From Coprinopsis marcescibilis (lineage: Eukaryota > Basidiomycota > Agaricomycetes > Agaricales > Psathyrellaceae), in assembly GCA_004369085.1 (NCBI GenBank), contig ML210173.1, positions 127,206 through 191,205 on the forward strand: a DNA stretch of 64,000 bases, written 5' to 3'. The notes below the pieces were generated by a model, which saw nothing but the letters and a program-made list of their open reading frames with translations, did no database searches and had not been told where the DNA came from. Position 1 is the first letter of the stretch; each line of letters begins with the position of its first letter. Made by a program: the position numbers and the translations under genes. Positions 10,704 to 23,335 of this stretch are shown here, piece by piece.

Positions 10704-13700
10704 ATGGCTGCCAGCGGTTACGATCCTCTGCACTCGGCACCGCTGCTTTCTCGTTATCAATCTCGAAGATCATCTGGTCCAATGACAGGAGCATACGATG
10801 TTTGTGTTTATAACCCTTTGGGACACTCGCATTCATTGCTTACTAGGTTTTGTCTTTCCATTTCCTTTAGAGACCCACCCAAGCAACCCATCGCAGAACC
10901 CCGTCACCAACCGCTCGTCGTGGATATGACAGTTATGCACCTGCTCGTGGATCTACTTCCTTTCGCGAAGGGCCAAATGTCTATCGCATCAACGCCTACC
11001 GCCCAGACTACAATGCAAACACCGTGTACACGCGGTCTCCGAGCCCAGACCGCTATGCTGGCCCCTCTCGCATTGCTGAATCGGATTCATGGGATCGCCA
11101 GAGTGCATGGCCAACTGGCTATAACCGGTCCACAGGGTGGCAGGACCGTGAGCCAATTCCTCCCTCTCCGATCGCTTCTACTGTCAGTCGTGGTCGAGAC
11201 GACATGCTTGCAACGCGTATGTTTGAGCCTCAAGATGGTTGGAAGCAGCATTCCAACATTGAGCGATTCGGCCGCGACGATCCGTAAGTATGTTCTCTTT
11301 CTCTCCCATGGTTTGGTGACTTATTCCAGCTATTCCCGTTCGTAGACCGCCACATTCATCTGACCGGTATCTTGACGCACCTCCACGGTCAGCTCCAGAA
11401 CCTTCAATTGATTCATCCCGGGTCTTGCACCGCCCCGGATATCAGACGGTAGGGGACCGGTACAGGCCTAATGCCACAAAACGGGCGTCTAATGTGCGAG
11501 GAGATTACGACTCCTATCGGCCCTCCTACGACAACGTAAGAGAACAGCGAGGACCTTTACATCGTGAAGAGAATCCCGTCCGTTCCTTCAGAGCAGATTC
11601 TGTATCATCTGGACTTGGCCGAACTTGGGATCACTACGAACCTAACAACTCTCGGGTACAATTTCCCTCTGGTTCCCACTCCAGGTCCCCTGAGCGACGA
11701 TCGAACGATGCAGTATCCTCCTCGCCACAACGTCTTGAACCGTCAAATTTCAGAACACCGCGTGACGACTCTGATTTCCTAGGGAAAAAGGGACTTTCAC
11801 GCCGTTCTTCTCGCTCCTCCATCGCCTCTCAAGGTTCTGACGCGCAACGCGTAGCTCAATATTTAATGTCTTCGGCCAGAGGCTCTGAACCCCCACATCA
11901 TAGTGACAAGTCATTGGATCCGATCAAACCCCAAGCGTCTGCGATGCCGCAAAGAACTTCAATTTTATCACCAGCCCAAAGTTCACCTCAATTAAATCAG
12001 ACATTTTCCGGCCCTCAGTCTATTTTGGCAAACGAGCTCAGACGCATGCACTCTTCGTCTTCTGTTAGCACTCCTCCCACTCGTACCCCAGCTACGCCAA
12101 CCGTTGCACATTCCAATGGCTCACTTGCGATTGCCTCTCGTGTACTAGAGCACCCTGTACAGCCATCGCCTGCGTCATCACAGAACCATTTCTCGAACGG
12201 TACGTAGTATTCACTCGCTCCATCAATTTTATCAGTCCTTGAGTCCTTTTCATTCAGAAATCGGGCCAACCAAACAAAGGTCCGAATCTCCTTCTTCCGA
12301 CTTCGCTCCGCCTGGTTTGAGCGTGGAGCTCAAGTCAAATTCCATATTGCCGAAACAAAACCCTGAGCCCGCCAAGAAGCCGGCCACACCCGCCCCATCA
12401 GTCGCGAAGCCTGACGCGTCGCATCCCGGTAAGTTTTGGTCTTGTGTTCCTGCCACCATTGAATTCACCGTAACCGTGACAGAAGCCACTTCCTCCGTCG
12501 TTTCCGTTGAGGCTTCCCACGCGAAGGATACACCCCCATCCACTGCAACACGTCCACATCCATCGCCACCGAACGACAAGCAACCCTTGACCACCGATGT
12601 CTCCGCCCACGCACCCCCAATACCACCTTCTGTCTCAGTGTCTGTCCCACCTGTAGTGTTCAGTAACACGCAACAAGAGCCAGTGAATGATCTCCCTCCA
12701 TGGGAAAACAAAGTTCTTCTCGAGTTGCGACCTCTCTTCCCTTCTGATGCATTGCCGTCTCAAAACAGGCCTTCAATATCCGATGCTAAAACGATGCCAG
12801 AGGCGTTGCGTGCCATCGTCATGACTAGGCTGCTATGCGATCGACAGACAAAGGAAGATCTCGTGAACCCGGTTTTAATGGCGAATCGTGTTCTTGCCGA
12901 GTCTGCACCGGTCTACAGACCCACATCACAGGTCCCAGCAGATGAACTCTTCGCAAAGATCAACGACAAGATCGCAGGTCGGGATGGTGCTCAAGAATTA
13001 CAAGTTGTCAGGCCATCCCTGGCTGAGCACTTCGAGCAGAGGCAAACAATGATCAATGATAAGGTTCAGCGTTTGAGCGCTGAATATTTGTCACTGCATA
13101 AGAAGTGGAAGGCACATTGCGATGTTCTCGATGGGCAGCAGAAGGCGAGCTTGTCGGAAAGTGAGCATTTGCTTCATGGACGGACGACGCGGCGGACATC
13201 AGCATTCACAGCAGACGCAGTTCGCTCTGATTTGGAGATGGAGCAAGTCTTGGCCAGTTTGGGTATCGACAACCTCACCGATGCCAATTACCTTTCATCT
13301 CGAAACGCCGCCAGCATTCCGAATATGATCTCGGTAGTCCGAGGCCAGGTCGACTATGTGTACAACGATACCAACCACCTGGTGAAGGAGCCATCGGAAT
13401 ACTACGCCAAACACACGGAAGTTGATGATTGGACAGATGAGGAGAAGCGTATATTTATCGACAAATTCGCCGCCAATCCCAAACAATTTGGTATTATCGC
13501 CGACTATCTGCCCAACAAGAGCGCTTCACAATGCGTGGATTACTACTATTTGCACAAGAAGCGGCTCATTGATTTCCGCAAGGTTGTGTCGCAACTTGCT
13601 CCCAGAAAGCGCAAGCGGAGAGGAGGTGGCAAGAAGAAGGGCAATGCATTGCTTACGGATATTGCTCAGCACGACGCAGAGGTTGGGAAGGACAACACCC

Positions 13701-14368
13701 TATCAACTTTCGTCGTCCCAAGTCGGGTTGCCAAAGGAAAGAGGGGAGGAAGAGGTGCCGGGGCGGCAGCAAAGGCTAATAGCTCTACGCCTGCCACAGA
13801 GAGAACCGCAGTGGCAACAGCCACGTCAACGCCACAACCCGAACCGGAGCAAGCAGAACTGACGAAGTCGATATCGGAAGTCCAAGTCCGCAACAAAACG
13901 CTGCAGGTTGAAGAGCAGACCCCTGTCGCAACGCCTCTCAACAAAGCCTTGCAGCTTGAAACGACCCCTGCTGCCACACCCACGCCTGAACCTGAAGGAC
14001 GGTCGAAACGCAGGAAAGCCCCCAGCCAGGTGCAGACTCCTGCTTCTACAATTCTAGTCGCACCAACCAAACTCGCACCTCTTGGTAACCGCCCTCCAGT
14101 AAGCATCCGTTCTTGTTCGGTGTGCAATATAATTGACGATTTGCCTTTCCAGTCACCGGATCCGAAACAGAAGCGTACAAAACGCGGACGCAAGCAAGTC
14201 AAATCGGTTGCTATCATCGAGGACTCGCCTAGTCCTCCACCCCAACAGTCGAGGTCTCTCCCTCCACTTGAGCCAGTTAAATCCACCAGCACAGAAAATG
14301 GCCAGAGCAGCAGGAAAGATGTATTAGCGCATTTCCTCTGGGCCGATTCCAGCGATGAAAGCGACTAA
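10704..14368 (+). CDS. Snt1/NCoR-like SANT-domain co-repressor
   Basis: Six exons (10704-10799, 10871-11283, 11346-12199, 12258-12428, 12483-14098, 14153-14368) encode about 1,121 residues, near the length of yeast Snt1. The first 470 residues are Arg/Ser/Pro/Tyr-rich and disordered. A helical segment before the SANT domain has QRLSAEYLSLHKKWKAHCDV. The SANT/Myb domain lies at about residues 825-880: DDWTDEEKRIFIDKFA, then ASQCVDYYYLHKKRLIDFRK. A basic stretch (RKRKRRGGGKKKG) follows and an acidic Ser/Asp end. Snt1/NCoR proteins scaffold histone deacetylase complexes (Set3C in yeast). Introns 4 and 5 are both 54 nt and free of in-frame stops. The SANT call is firm; Snt1 orthology is likely from domain context only. 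Confidence 0.82.
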
Positions 14369-14855
14369 CAACGACACCGTGACACCAGCTAAAGTGGGGT
14401 GCCCACCATTGTGCCAATTCCCGTTCTCTTTTTCTTCTGTTGCGGCCTTGACAAATATTTAATTGATGCATTTTGCTATTTGAGTTAGACCTTTTATTAG
14501 CGGGTGTCTTGCTTCCGGATGAGCATCGAACAAGATGGCGGGCACACTTCCACGGCTGCCTTTGGATACGATCGGGAAATAGCACTCTCCCAATTCCTTC
14601 CGGAAATTTCCGACATATCCGACTCTCTGATCAACGACTTAAGACAACGGATTCCGGAAGTCATGGTGGAGAGTTGCTGGACTTGATCCATCGGCGAATA
14701 TGCACGATGCCTATGTCTCTATCAAACGCTCGATATTATCGTATTGATTCAGCCAAGCACAGGTTGTGGGATATCACTCCAATCACGATTTTAGGGCCGC
14801 AGCTCGCTGTCTGGACTCTGGTGCTTGGGGTCTCATTCATTCTCAAACTCTGTCG
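14369..14855. other. Intergenic region between convergent genes
   Basis: This interval lies between the co-repressor stop and the stop of the first DUF6533-like gene. Both 3' ends point into it, so it should carry two transcript ends. No supported gene; frames such as 14497-14691 minus lack family motifs. Confidence 0.45.
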
Positions 14856-16580
14856 CTACACTAAACCGGTTCGATTGGTTCTTGGAGGAGTCGTTGGCGG
14901 CGTTGATGGCAAGGTCTTGCTATCTATCGCTTGGAATACTATCATCGACCGTGGCCTCTCTGTATTCCGCAAACCATTAGTATTCACCCCTCCAGCTCTC
15001 TTGCGGGCATCAATCCAAACTCTGCATGCCAGAATGCTATGCATCACGCGCTGTGACCTGAGGTCTTTTCAGTACACCAAGCAGTAAACTGGTGTTGGGG
15101 ACTGACGGGGTAAGAAGATCTGAGTACTCTTGCTTCTGGGTATTGGTGAACCGGAAATTATTCTAGGTTGGACACCACTCACAGGGCCAACTAATAGCAT
15201 GACGACTTGCGACAGGGAGATCACTTGAAATGGCAGAGATGGTAAGCACTTCGACCCAAATCTGATATGTATACCGTTACTGACGAAATATGATGCAGTA
15301 GTATGCGACGCCGTCACGATACAAGACTCTGACTAGCGAGCTTGTAGAATGTCGGTATTGAGTTATTCCGACGCCAATCATAAGACATGTTAAAACTACA
15401 GATGTGTGAGCGAGGTCTTACACATGATTTACGCGTTTACGTGTCAAACTGACCAAATTGATTGAATGCAAGTGATGTGAACCCCAGAGCCAGGAGAAGA
15501 TAGTTACCGCTCGAAGGGAAGCAACCAGTAGGGAGGGGGAGGATAGGTTTGGTAACTAGATGAGAAATTTGGCGTCAGGGTAGGCTGTCTACGGCCGTCA
15601 TAAAGCTCACATGTTGCTGAGGTGTAGAAAACCGCTGTCACCGCAGAAGTGCCAATTGCGAGGACCTAAGCATCTGAAGCTCGAAGGGTTATCAATCTGA
15701 AGATATGGAGGTACGCACGGATAGCTGCCCAATTAAAAAATTACGAACAAACTTGCTGCGCGTTAACGCATAAATCATCAAGGCAAGCATGGCTGTTAAC
15801 GATGGTTAGCAAGGGACCAACTACTGTATGTTTTGAACAAGCACCTTCCGCCGTTAACATTCCGGCCAACGTGAATGCTAGAGCGTTAATATCCGTTAAC
15901 GCTAGATAGAGATCCCAATCTGCCCACAGAATGACCCACCCGTTTCAATTATATGCACCACTTTGCATGTCTGGCGGGAAGGAGTTCAAGTTGAGTCAGT
16001 ACTCTAGGATATGATTAGCCAGACTTTGAAACATGCTTTGGGTGAAAGTGTTGGAAGTCCTGGGTACAGCCGAACTTGCAAAGAAGTATTAGCTCAAATA
16101 CATCGTCTATGGTAATGCTTGCCTACAGAAAACTCCCAGAGGAACATCGACGAATGGAAGTAGGCGCGAGGTAAGGTATAGCAGGTTTCCTTTCTTCCAT
16201 TGTCCGCTCCACACGAGCGCCACCTGTTAGTTTATAGGTTAGAAATTACTCAAAATAGAGAGGTCGGCTGGTTCGAGAACCTCAAGTTCAAGCCGTTCAA
16301 AGATATCGCAAAGCTACAGATGGGACTTAGTCATCTGGTAGGTACTTAAGCTTAAGTATTTTCAATCACTCACGAGTAAGGACAAAGCCACAACTGCGAG
16401 TATGTCTAGCCACCTCCCTCGGAATAATTACTTACGACTTACGATTTGCGTTCTGTGAAAGTCGCGCAGATAAGCATTACGGCTCATTTGGAAGAGATCG
16501 GACGCAGAACTTGCCTTGGAATCTCGATAGAGACCAAACGATAGTACGAGCGCTTCAACTTCAGAATTTGAAGCGTACAT
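14856..16580 (-). CDS. DUF6533-like multi-pass membrane protein, paralogue A
   Basis: A gene of many short exons, recognised by comparison with two paralogues in this window (17264-18946 minus and 37502-39342 plus). Likely start MYASNSEVEALVLSF at 16580. The conserved core is ILAVVALSLL, then LCDIFERLELE, then across an intron VALVWSGQWKKGNLLYL and SRLLPFVDVPLGVF. A later helix reads ISLSQVVMLLVGP. The C-terminal exon has MHSILACRVWIDARKRAGG and stops at 14856. The pattern fits the Agaricomycete DUF6533 family of integral membrane proteins, function unknown. The first donor after SFGLYRDSK would be GC rather than GT. Exon joins in the middle are uncertain, and I cannot exclude a damaged copy. 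Confidence 0.6.
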
Positions 16581-17263
16581 GGGCAGAAGCGTGCTCGGAA
16601 TTCAACTGACGAGCGGTGCGCGAGGTCTTTGACTTTTTGACTTGTTTGACCCAGAAGTCATTACATTCAAAGTTGAGATATCCGCCGTTGTCGGCAGGAC
16701 TGTAGCCGATCACATCGCGCGGCGCCTGGCCGCTGAACCGGCGCTAACGATAGATGGAAGGCTCTTCTGTCACTGAGTTCTTACATCTCCTTCATTCACA
16801 GCTAGACTCGCTGGAATTGCGTAACATACAGTTAACCTACTGCACAGAACGGCATTTTCAATTGACGCCCATGCATCAAATCCGGGATGCATGATGACCG
16901 GCAGTCTAACAAGGCGTCCATCCTTTGACGGTTGATTTCCATGCTACCGTGTTTCCGAGGACACATGTAAAGTGGCATTGAAATCAGCACATACATTTTA
17001 TACACAATTACTTATCGGCGCCGTAGAAAGGCTATACCGTACCGCGCACTTTCTATTGCGGTCGCTGTATACATGAAACTTGAGATACCTCGTTCTGCTG
17101 CCAGTGGCATGTCAACATCTTATTCTCTGCCGTGACAGACGTGTTCGGCCCTTCCTGAATCCGCTGTTCACGGGCGTTTCTCGTTCCAAGCTGCTCATTG
17201 GCCTTAGATAGAGGCTTTAAGCATCAAATGACACCTTTGAGCAGAAAAAGATATATTAAAAGA
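16581..17263. other. Intergenic region between DUF6533-like paralogues A and B
   Basis: Holds the presumed promoter of paralogue A and the 3' end of paralogue B. No open frame with a recognisable motif. Confidence 0.45.
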
Positions 17264-18946
17264 CTACATCACGCTATCGTCCACCCCTCTAAACCGGATC
17301 ATCGAGATTGGTCGTTCGTCATCGCGAAGACCGACGGTATCTACTTCTCCGGCTGCCTTGCGAGCATTGACCCAGACCCGGCAGGCCAGAACGGTATGTA
17401 GTACTTGCTGTACCCTATGCATGTTTACAGTAAGCGCAAGTCGCATGTGTGTACTAATATCCACTCACTGAACAAGGAGGTCATAGTGCTCGAGCTTGTG
17501 TGCGAGATCACGTTATGGGCGACGCACAAAATCTATCAGATTGAACACTCACAGGTCCTGTAAGCATTACGACAATCTGGACAAGAGATATCGCTGGAGG
17601 TATGTTTAATGATCCTGACCCCTTATGTGAGACAACGTGTTCACTCACAAAATAGGATAGCGTAGTAAAGTACACCGTCCCTGTAAAGTACCCGAACGAG
17701 TATGCTTGCTGAACGGCGGTATCGGGCAGTGCCAACCCCAATCATGAGGCAGGTTAACCCTGTTTGATGTGAGTATAGGGCGAATTCGAACGGCTAAGAT
17801 CTAACCAAGTTGACTGAGAGCCAGGATTGCGAATGATAACGCGGAGAGTAGAGTATTAGAATACTTCACGAAGCAGCCATCTGGAATGGGAAGTAGAGGA
17901 TTGCCAAAGAGTACTGTAAATCCATTACACATGCTGGCGCAGTCGAGTGGGCCCCTCGTAGCTACTCACCCTCCACGGAAGCGGAGAAAAACGCCATGAT
18001 AATGAAGGAAGAGACTACAAACACCTGGCCGTCATTTAACTCATGTGATGCCGTCCTGCGATATTTTGGAATAACTTACAAGTAGTTGTCCAAGAAGTAG
18101 GTACTGAAGGGACCGAATTCCCGCCGCTAGCGCATAAACTACCAACCCAAGCATAACTTCCAGGAGGCGATGAAAGTGGGTCAGCATCGCGTAGTACTGT
18201 CGTAGCAAACACCGAACATTGACGGACCTTCAGACGTTGTCACTGCAACAACTGCAAACCCTAGAAAACATCAGCTTATGTCTAATGTACATATGCCCAA
18301 AACCTCGGACGCACATGTCTCGGCGATGTACAATATTCGACACGTCTGAAGAGCTGGTTAGTAGTCAAGGTCATTTCATCCTTCGGGTCCACAAAGACTT
18401 ACTGTTGATGAAAGTGGTGGAGTTCCTGCATAGGTTCGGACTTCAACAGGGTTAAGCTTTGAATTAAATCTATACGAGAGATACACTCACAGAAGATTCC
18501 TACGGAAATATCAATGAAAGGAAGGAGACGCGATAATATGTAGAGCGCATCTCCTTTCTTCCACGGCCCTTTCCAAACCAAGGCGACCTAGTTGTGCTCT
18601 GTCAAGCTAATAAAGAGATCGGTAAACCCAACAGCGTGCTGACCTCAAGCTCCAGCTGTTCGAAGAAATCACAAAGCTAAATTCAGAGCGCTTAGTGCAT
18701 TGATCGGCAATATTACTCAGAACCCGGAGGCTCACCAACACCGTCATTGCTACAACTGCGCATGTCAGTCCTGCGAGTTAGCTATATTTCTTGGGAAATC
18801 TACTCATGTGTGGTAGCGTACACTCTGAGTACTGTGGAACACATCGTCAGCCTTTTCTTCGAAATCCGGTCTCTGCTTGGACCTGCCTTAACATTACGAG
18901 ATAGCCTAACTGACTTGAACGCGTCCTCCAGGCTGCCTTGGTCCAT
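17264..18946 (-). CDS. DUF6533-like multi-pass membrane protein, paralogue B
   Basis: Tandem partner of paralogue A in the same orientation. Likely start MDQGSLEDAFKSVRLS at 18946. The core exons mirror A: CAVVAMTVL, then LCDFFEQLELE, an intron, VALVWKGPWKKGDALYI and SRLLPFIDISVGIF. A later exon holds ISLVQIVVMLTGP. The last exon has LHTVLACRVWVNARKAAG and ends DDSVM-stop at 17264. Intron positions relative to the protein agree with A and with the 37.5-kb copy, which argues for duplication of a spliced gene in DNA form, not retroposition. Function unknown; several hydrophobic helices suggest an integral membrane protein. The exact exon count is uncertain. Confidence 0.6.
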
Positions 18947-19785
18947 GGAGAGAAGAAGGAGTCAAGGGCGTCGTATGGCCCGTCAGTGCTATTATATTAA
19001 AGCCGTCCAATTCATGTCCTTGAATCAGCGCCCTGCTCGGGCTGCTTCACGATACGCTAGCTGACTAGCGCCACCCGCTAAGCCCCTCCGCCTTCAAGCT
19101 GGACACGTCCTTGATGGATATTTTTAGCGGCTTCGATTGACGAGAAGTGACCACTGAGGTAAGTAGCCGACCTATCATCTCAAGCAAAATAAATCAATAG
19201 CACCACAACACCTCTTCTGCAATCTAGATCAATGTTACAGCACAGCCGAGTCTGTGCATAAATGTAGTCGTAGTAGATATACATCACGTTAGGCATTCAA
19301 CTAACGATGTGAGGTCACAAGTGCTGGTACTGTGGTCCTGTCCGGTCGGGAGGAAATCCGTGACAGATCCCTGTCCCTATGGTGGGTTACTAATCCTCAC
19401 CTAGCTCGGTCCAGCTCGAACTGTTATAGCCCACGAAATAGACTAGCGACCGGGGCGTCGCAAGGTGTGTGGACTATGTCATAAGCCCAAGAGCAGTGGC
19501 TTTTTATTAAAGCAAATGGGGACAGCTTCTGACGTCATGGTTGGCCTTTGAGGGGTGATTGAAGTCTCCTCAGATAACAGTCTTTGGAAGAAAGGAGGCG
19601 GTTGTTGACACTTTGCTAAACGGATAAGGTTTTGGCCATTGTCGAGGGGAGTTCACGTTCATATACTGAGAGATGGAGCAGCGTTAGGGCGCAACTTCCG
19701 TATGCATGAATACATAAACCACAATTTATTGATCGTGGAAAGGCGTGATACAATTTACATTTGTAGAGCTGAGAGGGAGCTGTGA
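18947..19785. other. Intergenic region, no supported gene
   Basis: Lies between the start of paralogue B and the stop of the F-box gene, both on the minus strand. I see no coding frame with family motifs, no tRNA and no obvious repeat. Confidence 0.45.
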
Positions 19786-21150
19786 CTAGAAGAATTTCTC
19801 AAATGGGGAGAATTTTCCTGTACGACAAAGCGAGTGATCAGTGAGTGGTCGCCGGTCAACACGTGTTTGGGAATGACAGTGAGTATACATACCTGTAGAG
19901 ACCTTGAACTCGAGCATTCCTTTTCCGGCAAGGGTTGGGAGGCAGACGGATATGTTCTGAATGACAGGGTCGAGATTTAGATGCTCGTAGTACGCGCAGA
20001 GCTCAATTTTAATCTTTCGGAACTGATTAAATCGATTCGAGTTGGAGAGCAAGTTATCGAGGCTTCGCCAGTTGATCGCGCCGTCACCATGTAAATCCTC
20101 AAACCTTGCTGAACGATGAAAAAGATGCAGATGTACGCAGGCTAGATGGATGGACGGAATGACGCTGTTGAGGTGGGTGATCAATGCTCGTAAAGGCGAT
20201 AAATGGAAGTTTGATTCTCCCATAGATAAGCCAATAATACCAGTGATAAAGAGCTCCTGCAGGTTAGTAAGAGTGGAAATTCGGGCAATCTGCTCTGGAG
20301 AACAGTTGACGACTGGAGGTAGGAGGTAAGCAAGCATACTTTTGCGCGGACAGACAAACGTTAACCGACTTTGGCGATCCGTTAGTACAAGGGCTTCCAG
20401 TGCCGTCGATGATGACAGCTGCCAGAAATCGAAAACAAATTCGCTCGCCAAAAGTCGATTTAACCCGCTGAGATCGACATTCTTGTTTTTATTCCTGAAG
20501 TATTCGAGGAGACTCTCGATGTTCGTCTGCCATTCCACAACGAGGGTTTGGAGTTTCCAAGCCGTTTCTCGTTCTGGTTTCGGTGGCCAAATGTCAGGGT
20601 GGAAGGGATCGATGTCTGCAACATGATGTCCGAGTGACAAATGCTTCACCGCAGGGCCACACATATTGAGAATGTTGATAGGTAGCCCTTGTATGGACAG
20701 GGAGACCAAGGATTGGGAGCGAAGTATGGTCGAGATGACGTTCCGCGTAGCCAATGAGAGCTTGGTCCAAGGGTTTTTGACGATTTCGAACACCTCGATT
20801 GAGCCGAGGTCTATAAGGGATAACGCTGCCGGCAGCACGCTATCGTTTTCAATCCAGGTACCATTACCACCATGGCATTTTGTGTCGATACGGATACACT
20901 TGATGGATGCTGCTATCCAAGGCGACTTCTCGAATAGCTGTTGAAGACCCCCACCCGGAGAGTATGGTTGCGTACCATTCATTTTAAAGTCGGAGGCTGG
21001 TGAACGGAGGGCTAAGGATGGGAAGAGGAGCTTCTGGCAGGGTACGCGAAAGAGACTTGAGATGAGAGATGCACTGCACAAAGATGGCTTATCTGCTTGA
21101 AGATAGCCAAGAATGTGCCATAGTAACTCTGGAGGAAGTCTTGGAAACAT
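19786..21150 (-). CDS. F-box protein, Agaricomycete type (F-box 1)
   Basis: A nearly intron-free gene for an F-box protein of about 430-450 residues. Start at 21150, MFPRLPPELLWHILGYL, which begins the F-box (about residues 1-45: LPPELLWHILGYL, then SLISSLFRVPCQKLLF). The rest resembles the degenerate leucine-rich region of basidiomycete F-box proteins, with ILNMCGPAVKHLSLG and LQTLVVEW. F-box proteins hand substrates to SCF ubiquitin ligases through Skp1. A 75-nt GT-AG intron (19818-19892) near the end has no stop and a length divisible by three; splicing gives the end STGKFSPFEKFF. An in-frame ATG upstream at 21351 exists, but its extra sequence looks non-conserved. The gene is paralogous to the F-box gene at 31971-33351. 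Confidence 0.8.
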   Translation of the reverse strand: MFPRLPPELLWHILGYLQADKPSLCSASLISSLFRVPCQKLLFPSLALRSPASDFKMNGTQPYSPGGGLQQLFEKSPWIAASIKCIRIDTKCHGGNGTWIENDSVLPAALSLIDLGSIEVFEIVKNPWTKLSLATRNVISTILRSQSLVSLSIQGLPINILNMCGPAVKHLSLGHHVADIDPFHPDIWPPKPERETAWKLQTLVVEWQTNIESLLEYFRNKNKNVDLSGLNRLLASEFVFDFWQLSSSTALEALVLTDRQSRLTFVCPRKSMLAYLLPPVVNCSPEQIARISTLTNLQELFITGIIGLSMGESNFHLSPLRALITHLNSVIPSIHLACVHLHLFHRSARFEDLHGDGAINWRSLDNLLSNSNRFNQFRKIKIELCAYYEHLNLDPVIQNISVCLPTLAGKGMLEFKVSTGMYTHCHSQTRVDRRPLTDHSLCRTGKFSPFEKFF

Positions 21151-21613
21151 GAGAGTGTGATTATATAGCTTCAATCCTGAGCATGTGGATACACATAAGC
21201 CTCGAAACTGAAAAGTTTTTGCAATGACTGACCTCGCGGCAGGCCGTGCAGCAGGACGTCGGAGTGAGCGCACCGGATTCAGAAAGGGATCTGATTTGCT
21301 GCTAGATGTTACGATGCATGAGATTAATAGCCTGAGGAAGTTCCTGTGCACGTGGAGACACGTCGCGAGGATCCTGAGAATAAGAACGACGAAGCATTGC
21401 TACTTTCAATATGTCCTGATCAGTGCGGGGATCGAACTCAAGAAGTCCTGCCAGAATGGACCTCTGGCACCGCGGGGGTTCGATCTCAAGGGAAGCGATT
21501 ACTTTCCAGGTAGCAAACAATTGCAGAGAGTAGTTTGTAGCTATATACCAATCTCTTCTATAGGTCATCTACCGGCTGTCCTTCTCCTCCAACTATGTGA
21601 AATCCAGCCAAGT
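21151..21613. other. Intergenic region between F-box 1 and the DUF6593 gene
   Basis: Short interval with the 3' end of the DUF6593 gene and the F-box 1 promoter. A plus-strand frame at 21224-21634 overlaps it but has no family motif. Short tRNA-like T-arm motifs near 21430-21480 do not fold into a tRNA. Confidence 0.4.
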
Positions 21614-22306
21614 TTAAGGCGGGATCCGTCGTGACCTTTGCTCCTTTTCAAGTAAGCAAAATGAAATCACAACTTTGTCCATGATCTCTTGAGCTCTAGG
21701 AGAAAGGGTCAGCGTAGACGAGCTTGAGGTATATGTCGGGGGCGTTCGTGTTGCGTCTCTGTTTCGGCGTCCCTTTGTGACATGGGCGATCGGCCGCGTC
21801 CCGTCTTCATCAGCAAAGAGCTGCTCCCGGCCGTCAATTAGCGCCCAAATAATCAGCTTTTGAGATTATTGAAGTACCTGCAACGGCTGGGGCTTGATCA
21901 TCCCATTCCCTTTCCACTTGTACTTGCGCTTGAACCGGTCGCTAAATGACACAGTACTATTTGACAGAGCCTCGCATCAGCATTGCGCCACATATCATAT
22001 CGTATTGCCACATTGCCCAACGCACCTCTTAAACGGACGTTTGCTCTCTTTGAGCCATTCACTTGCGGGCGATGTGACTCCTCGTCCAGCACCAGTCGTC
22101 AAAGTAAGGATATCCGAACGAAGGTCTCGCCACCTCCACGAAGCAATTTCCTTGTGCTCGCTATTTAGAATGCGAGTACAGGTGTATTTCCCGTGTTCAG
22201 TCTTGACGGTGTAGTAAGTCTCGCCTGTAGCTTGATCCTGAATTGTGGTATTGCATGGATTGTCTGGTGTCAAGACGAGGACAAGATTGTCGTATGGCTG
22301 GGACAT
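21614..22306 (-). CDS. DUF6593-family protein (copy 1)
   Basis: Three exons. The first (from 22306) begins MSQPYDNLVLVLTPDNPCNT and has ATGETYYTVKTEHGKYTCTR and ASWRWRDLRSDILTL, the shape typical of DUF6593 proteins of mushroom-forming fungi. After an intron at about 21964-22034 comes VSFSDRFKRKYKWKGNGMIK, the YKWK strand of the family. After a second intron, LFADEDGTRPIAHVTKGRR leads to an end with IMDKVVISFCLLEKEQR and the stop at 21614. The family is a small beta-rich domain, distantly like the LURP/Tubby-like barrel fold; its role is unknown. A second, diverged member lies at 62121-62729. Family recognition is from memory of its pattern. Confidence 0.78.
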
Positions 22307-23335
22307 GGCTTGCGGGGGAGAGAAATGGAGAAGAGACTTGAGAGGTGTCTCATCCGGTCGATCGCGCTTATATGTCCTATCTTGGCTTAGAGGCCCCCGG
22401 TGTTGTCTGCCCTATCATTTGTTTCCCTGAAGTCTGATCCCAAGCATCCCACAGCCTTAACACAGATCAGCTGTAGCTGCTATATTTGAGATGCTACGAA
22501 CGCGATTCTGACCCGATTTAGAAGAAGAATTCAGCAACCAAACTTTGTAGCGCAGCTGTGAGATTGGGGAAACACCCTATCCTATCTGAGGCAACCTCGC
22601 AGAATAGGGACAGTGCAGTTTCCGGACGTGCATTCATATCGCCTGTGGAGGTCCGGGAAGGTGCACTGCAATATAAGGTACCTGACCCCAAAAGGGTTGA
22701 ACTTGCCGTTAGACATTATCTGAGCTGACAGTCGATAGTGCCTGAATCACAAAAGGGCGCCTACATACCCCTTGATCTCCCTGTGTCCATTCAGACATTA
22801 CCTAGCATCACCTGTCGGCTTACGGCTGCTGTGGACTGCTGTAAAGTCCCAAAAATCCCGAACAACGTTCTTTTGTCGATGAACAGGTGACTACCTCAAA
22901 TTGCCAAGGCAAAGCAACGGGGCCACCGCCAACCCGTGATCGCGTCAACCCCATTTGGGTACGCGCCTCGCTTTCGCGTCGCCTCGTGGCGACGTCATGC
23001 GCACCGGTGCACAAAGCAGTTGTAGGTCATTGTTATCTAAATTCACATTATTCTCCCACAGACAGAGCAACAAACGCCCACAGTGGACACAATCACGGCC
23101 ACGTTCCTTGACGCATCACCAGTGGCACGCGTCGCGTAGTGCTATATCAACTATTGCGCGTCCGCAACCTTTAGTCAATCAAAACAAAGCACTTGCTCTG
23201 CACCTTTCCCACAGAAAGTTGCTCTTAAGCTCGGCCACAACATCGAGCGAATATCTTGACTCCTATCCCGCCCGTTTCCATAAACTCGCACCAAACCAAA
23301 TCCAGCCTACAACAACTCGAATTCAATCAGCAATC
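22307..23335. other. About 1 kb of 5' flanking sequence between divergent genes
   Basis: Divergent promoters for the DUF6593 gene (minus) and the disordered protein gene (plus) should lie here. Open frames, including an upstream reading that runs into the plus gene from 22955, show no motifs. A run of plus-strand CA-rich sequence near 23030-23330 looks like a 5' UTR. Confidence 0.4.

Noticed and set aside
10350..10813. Plus-strand frames upstream of the SANT gene
   Set aside because: They overlap the PIG-S N-terminal exon in antisense and the T-rich promoter; no motif.
12250..14292. Long minus-strand frames, some over 150 residues
   Set aside because: They are antisense readings of the SANT co-repressor exons, Gly/Ser/Val-rich as expected from the Pro/Ala/Thr-rich sense strand.
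21420..21490. tRNA-like phrases (ggttcgatc, gatcgaac) on both strands
   Set aside because: No acceptor, D-arm or anticodon arm can be paired around them.
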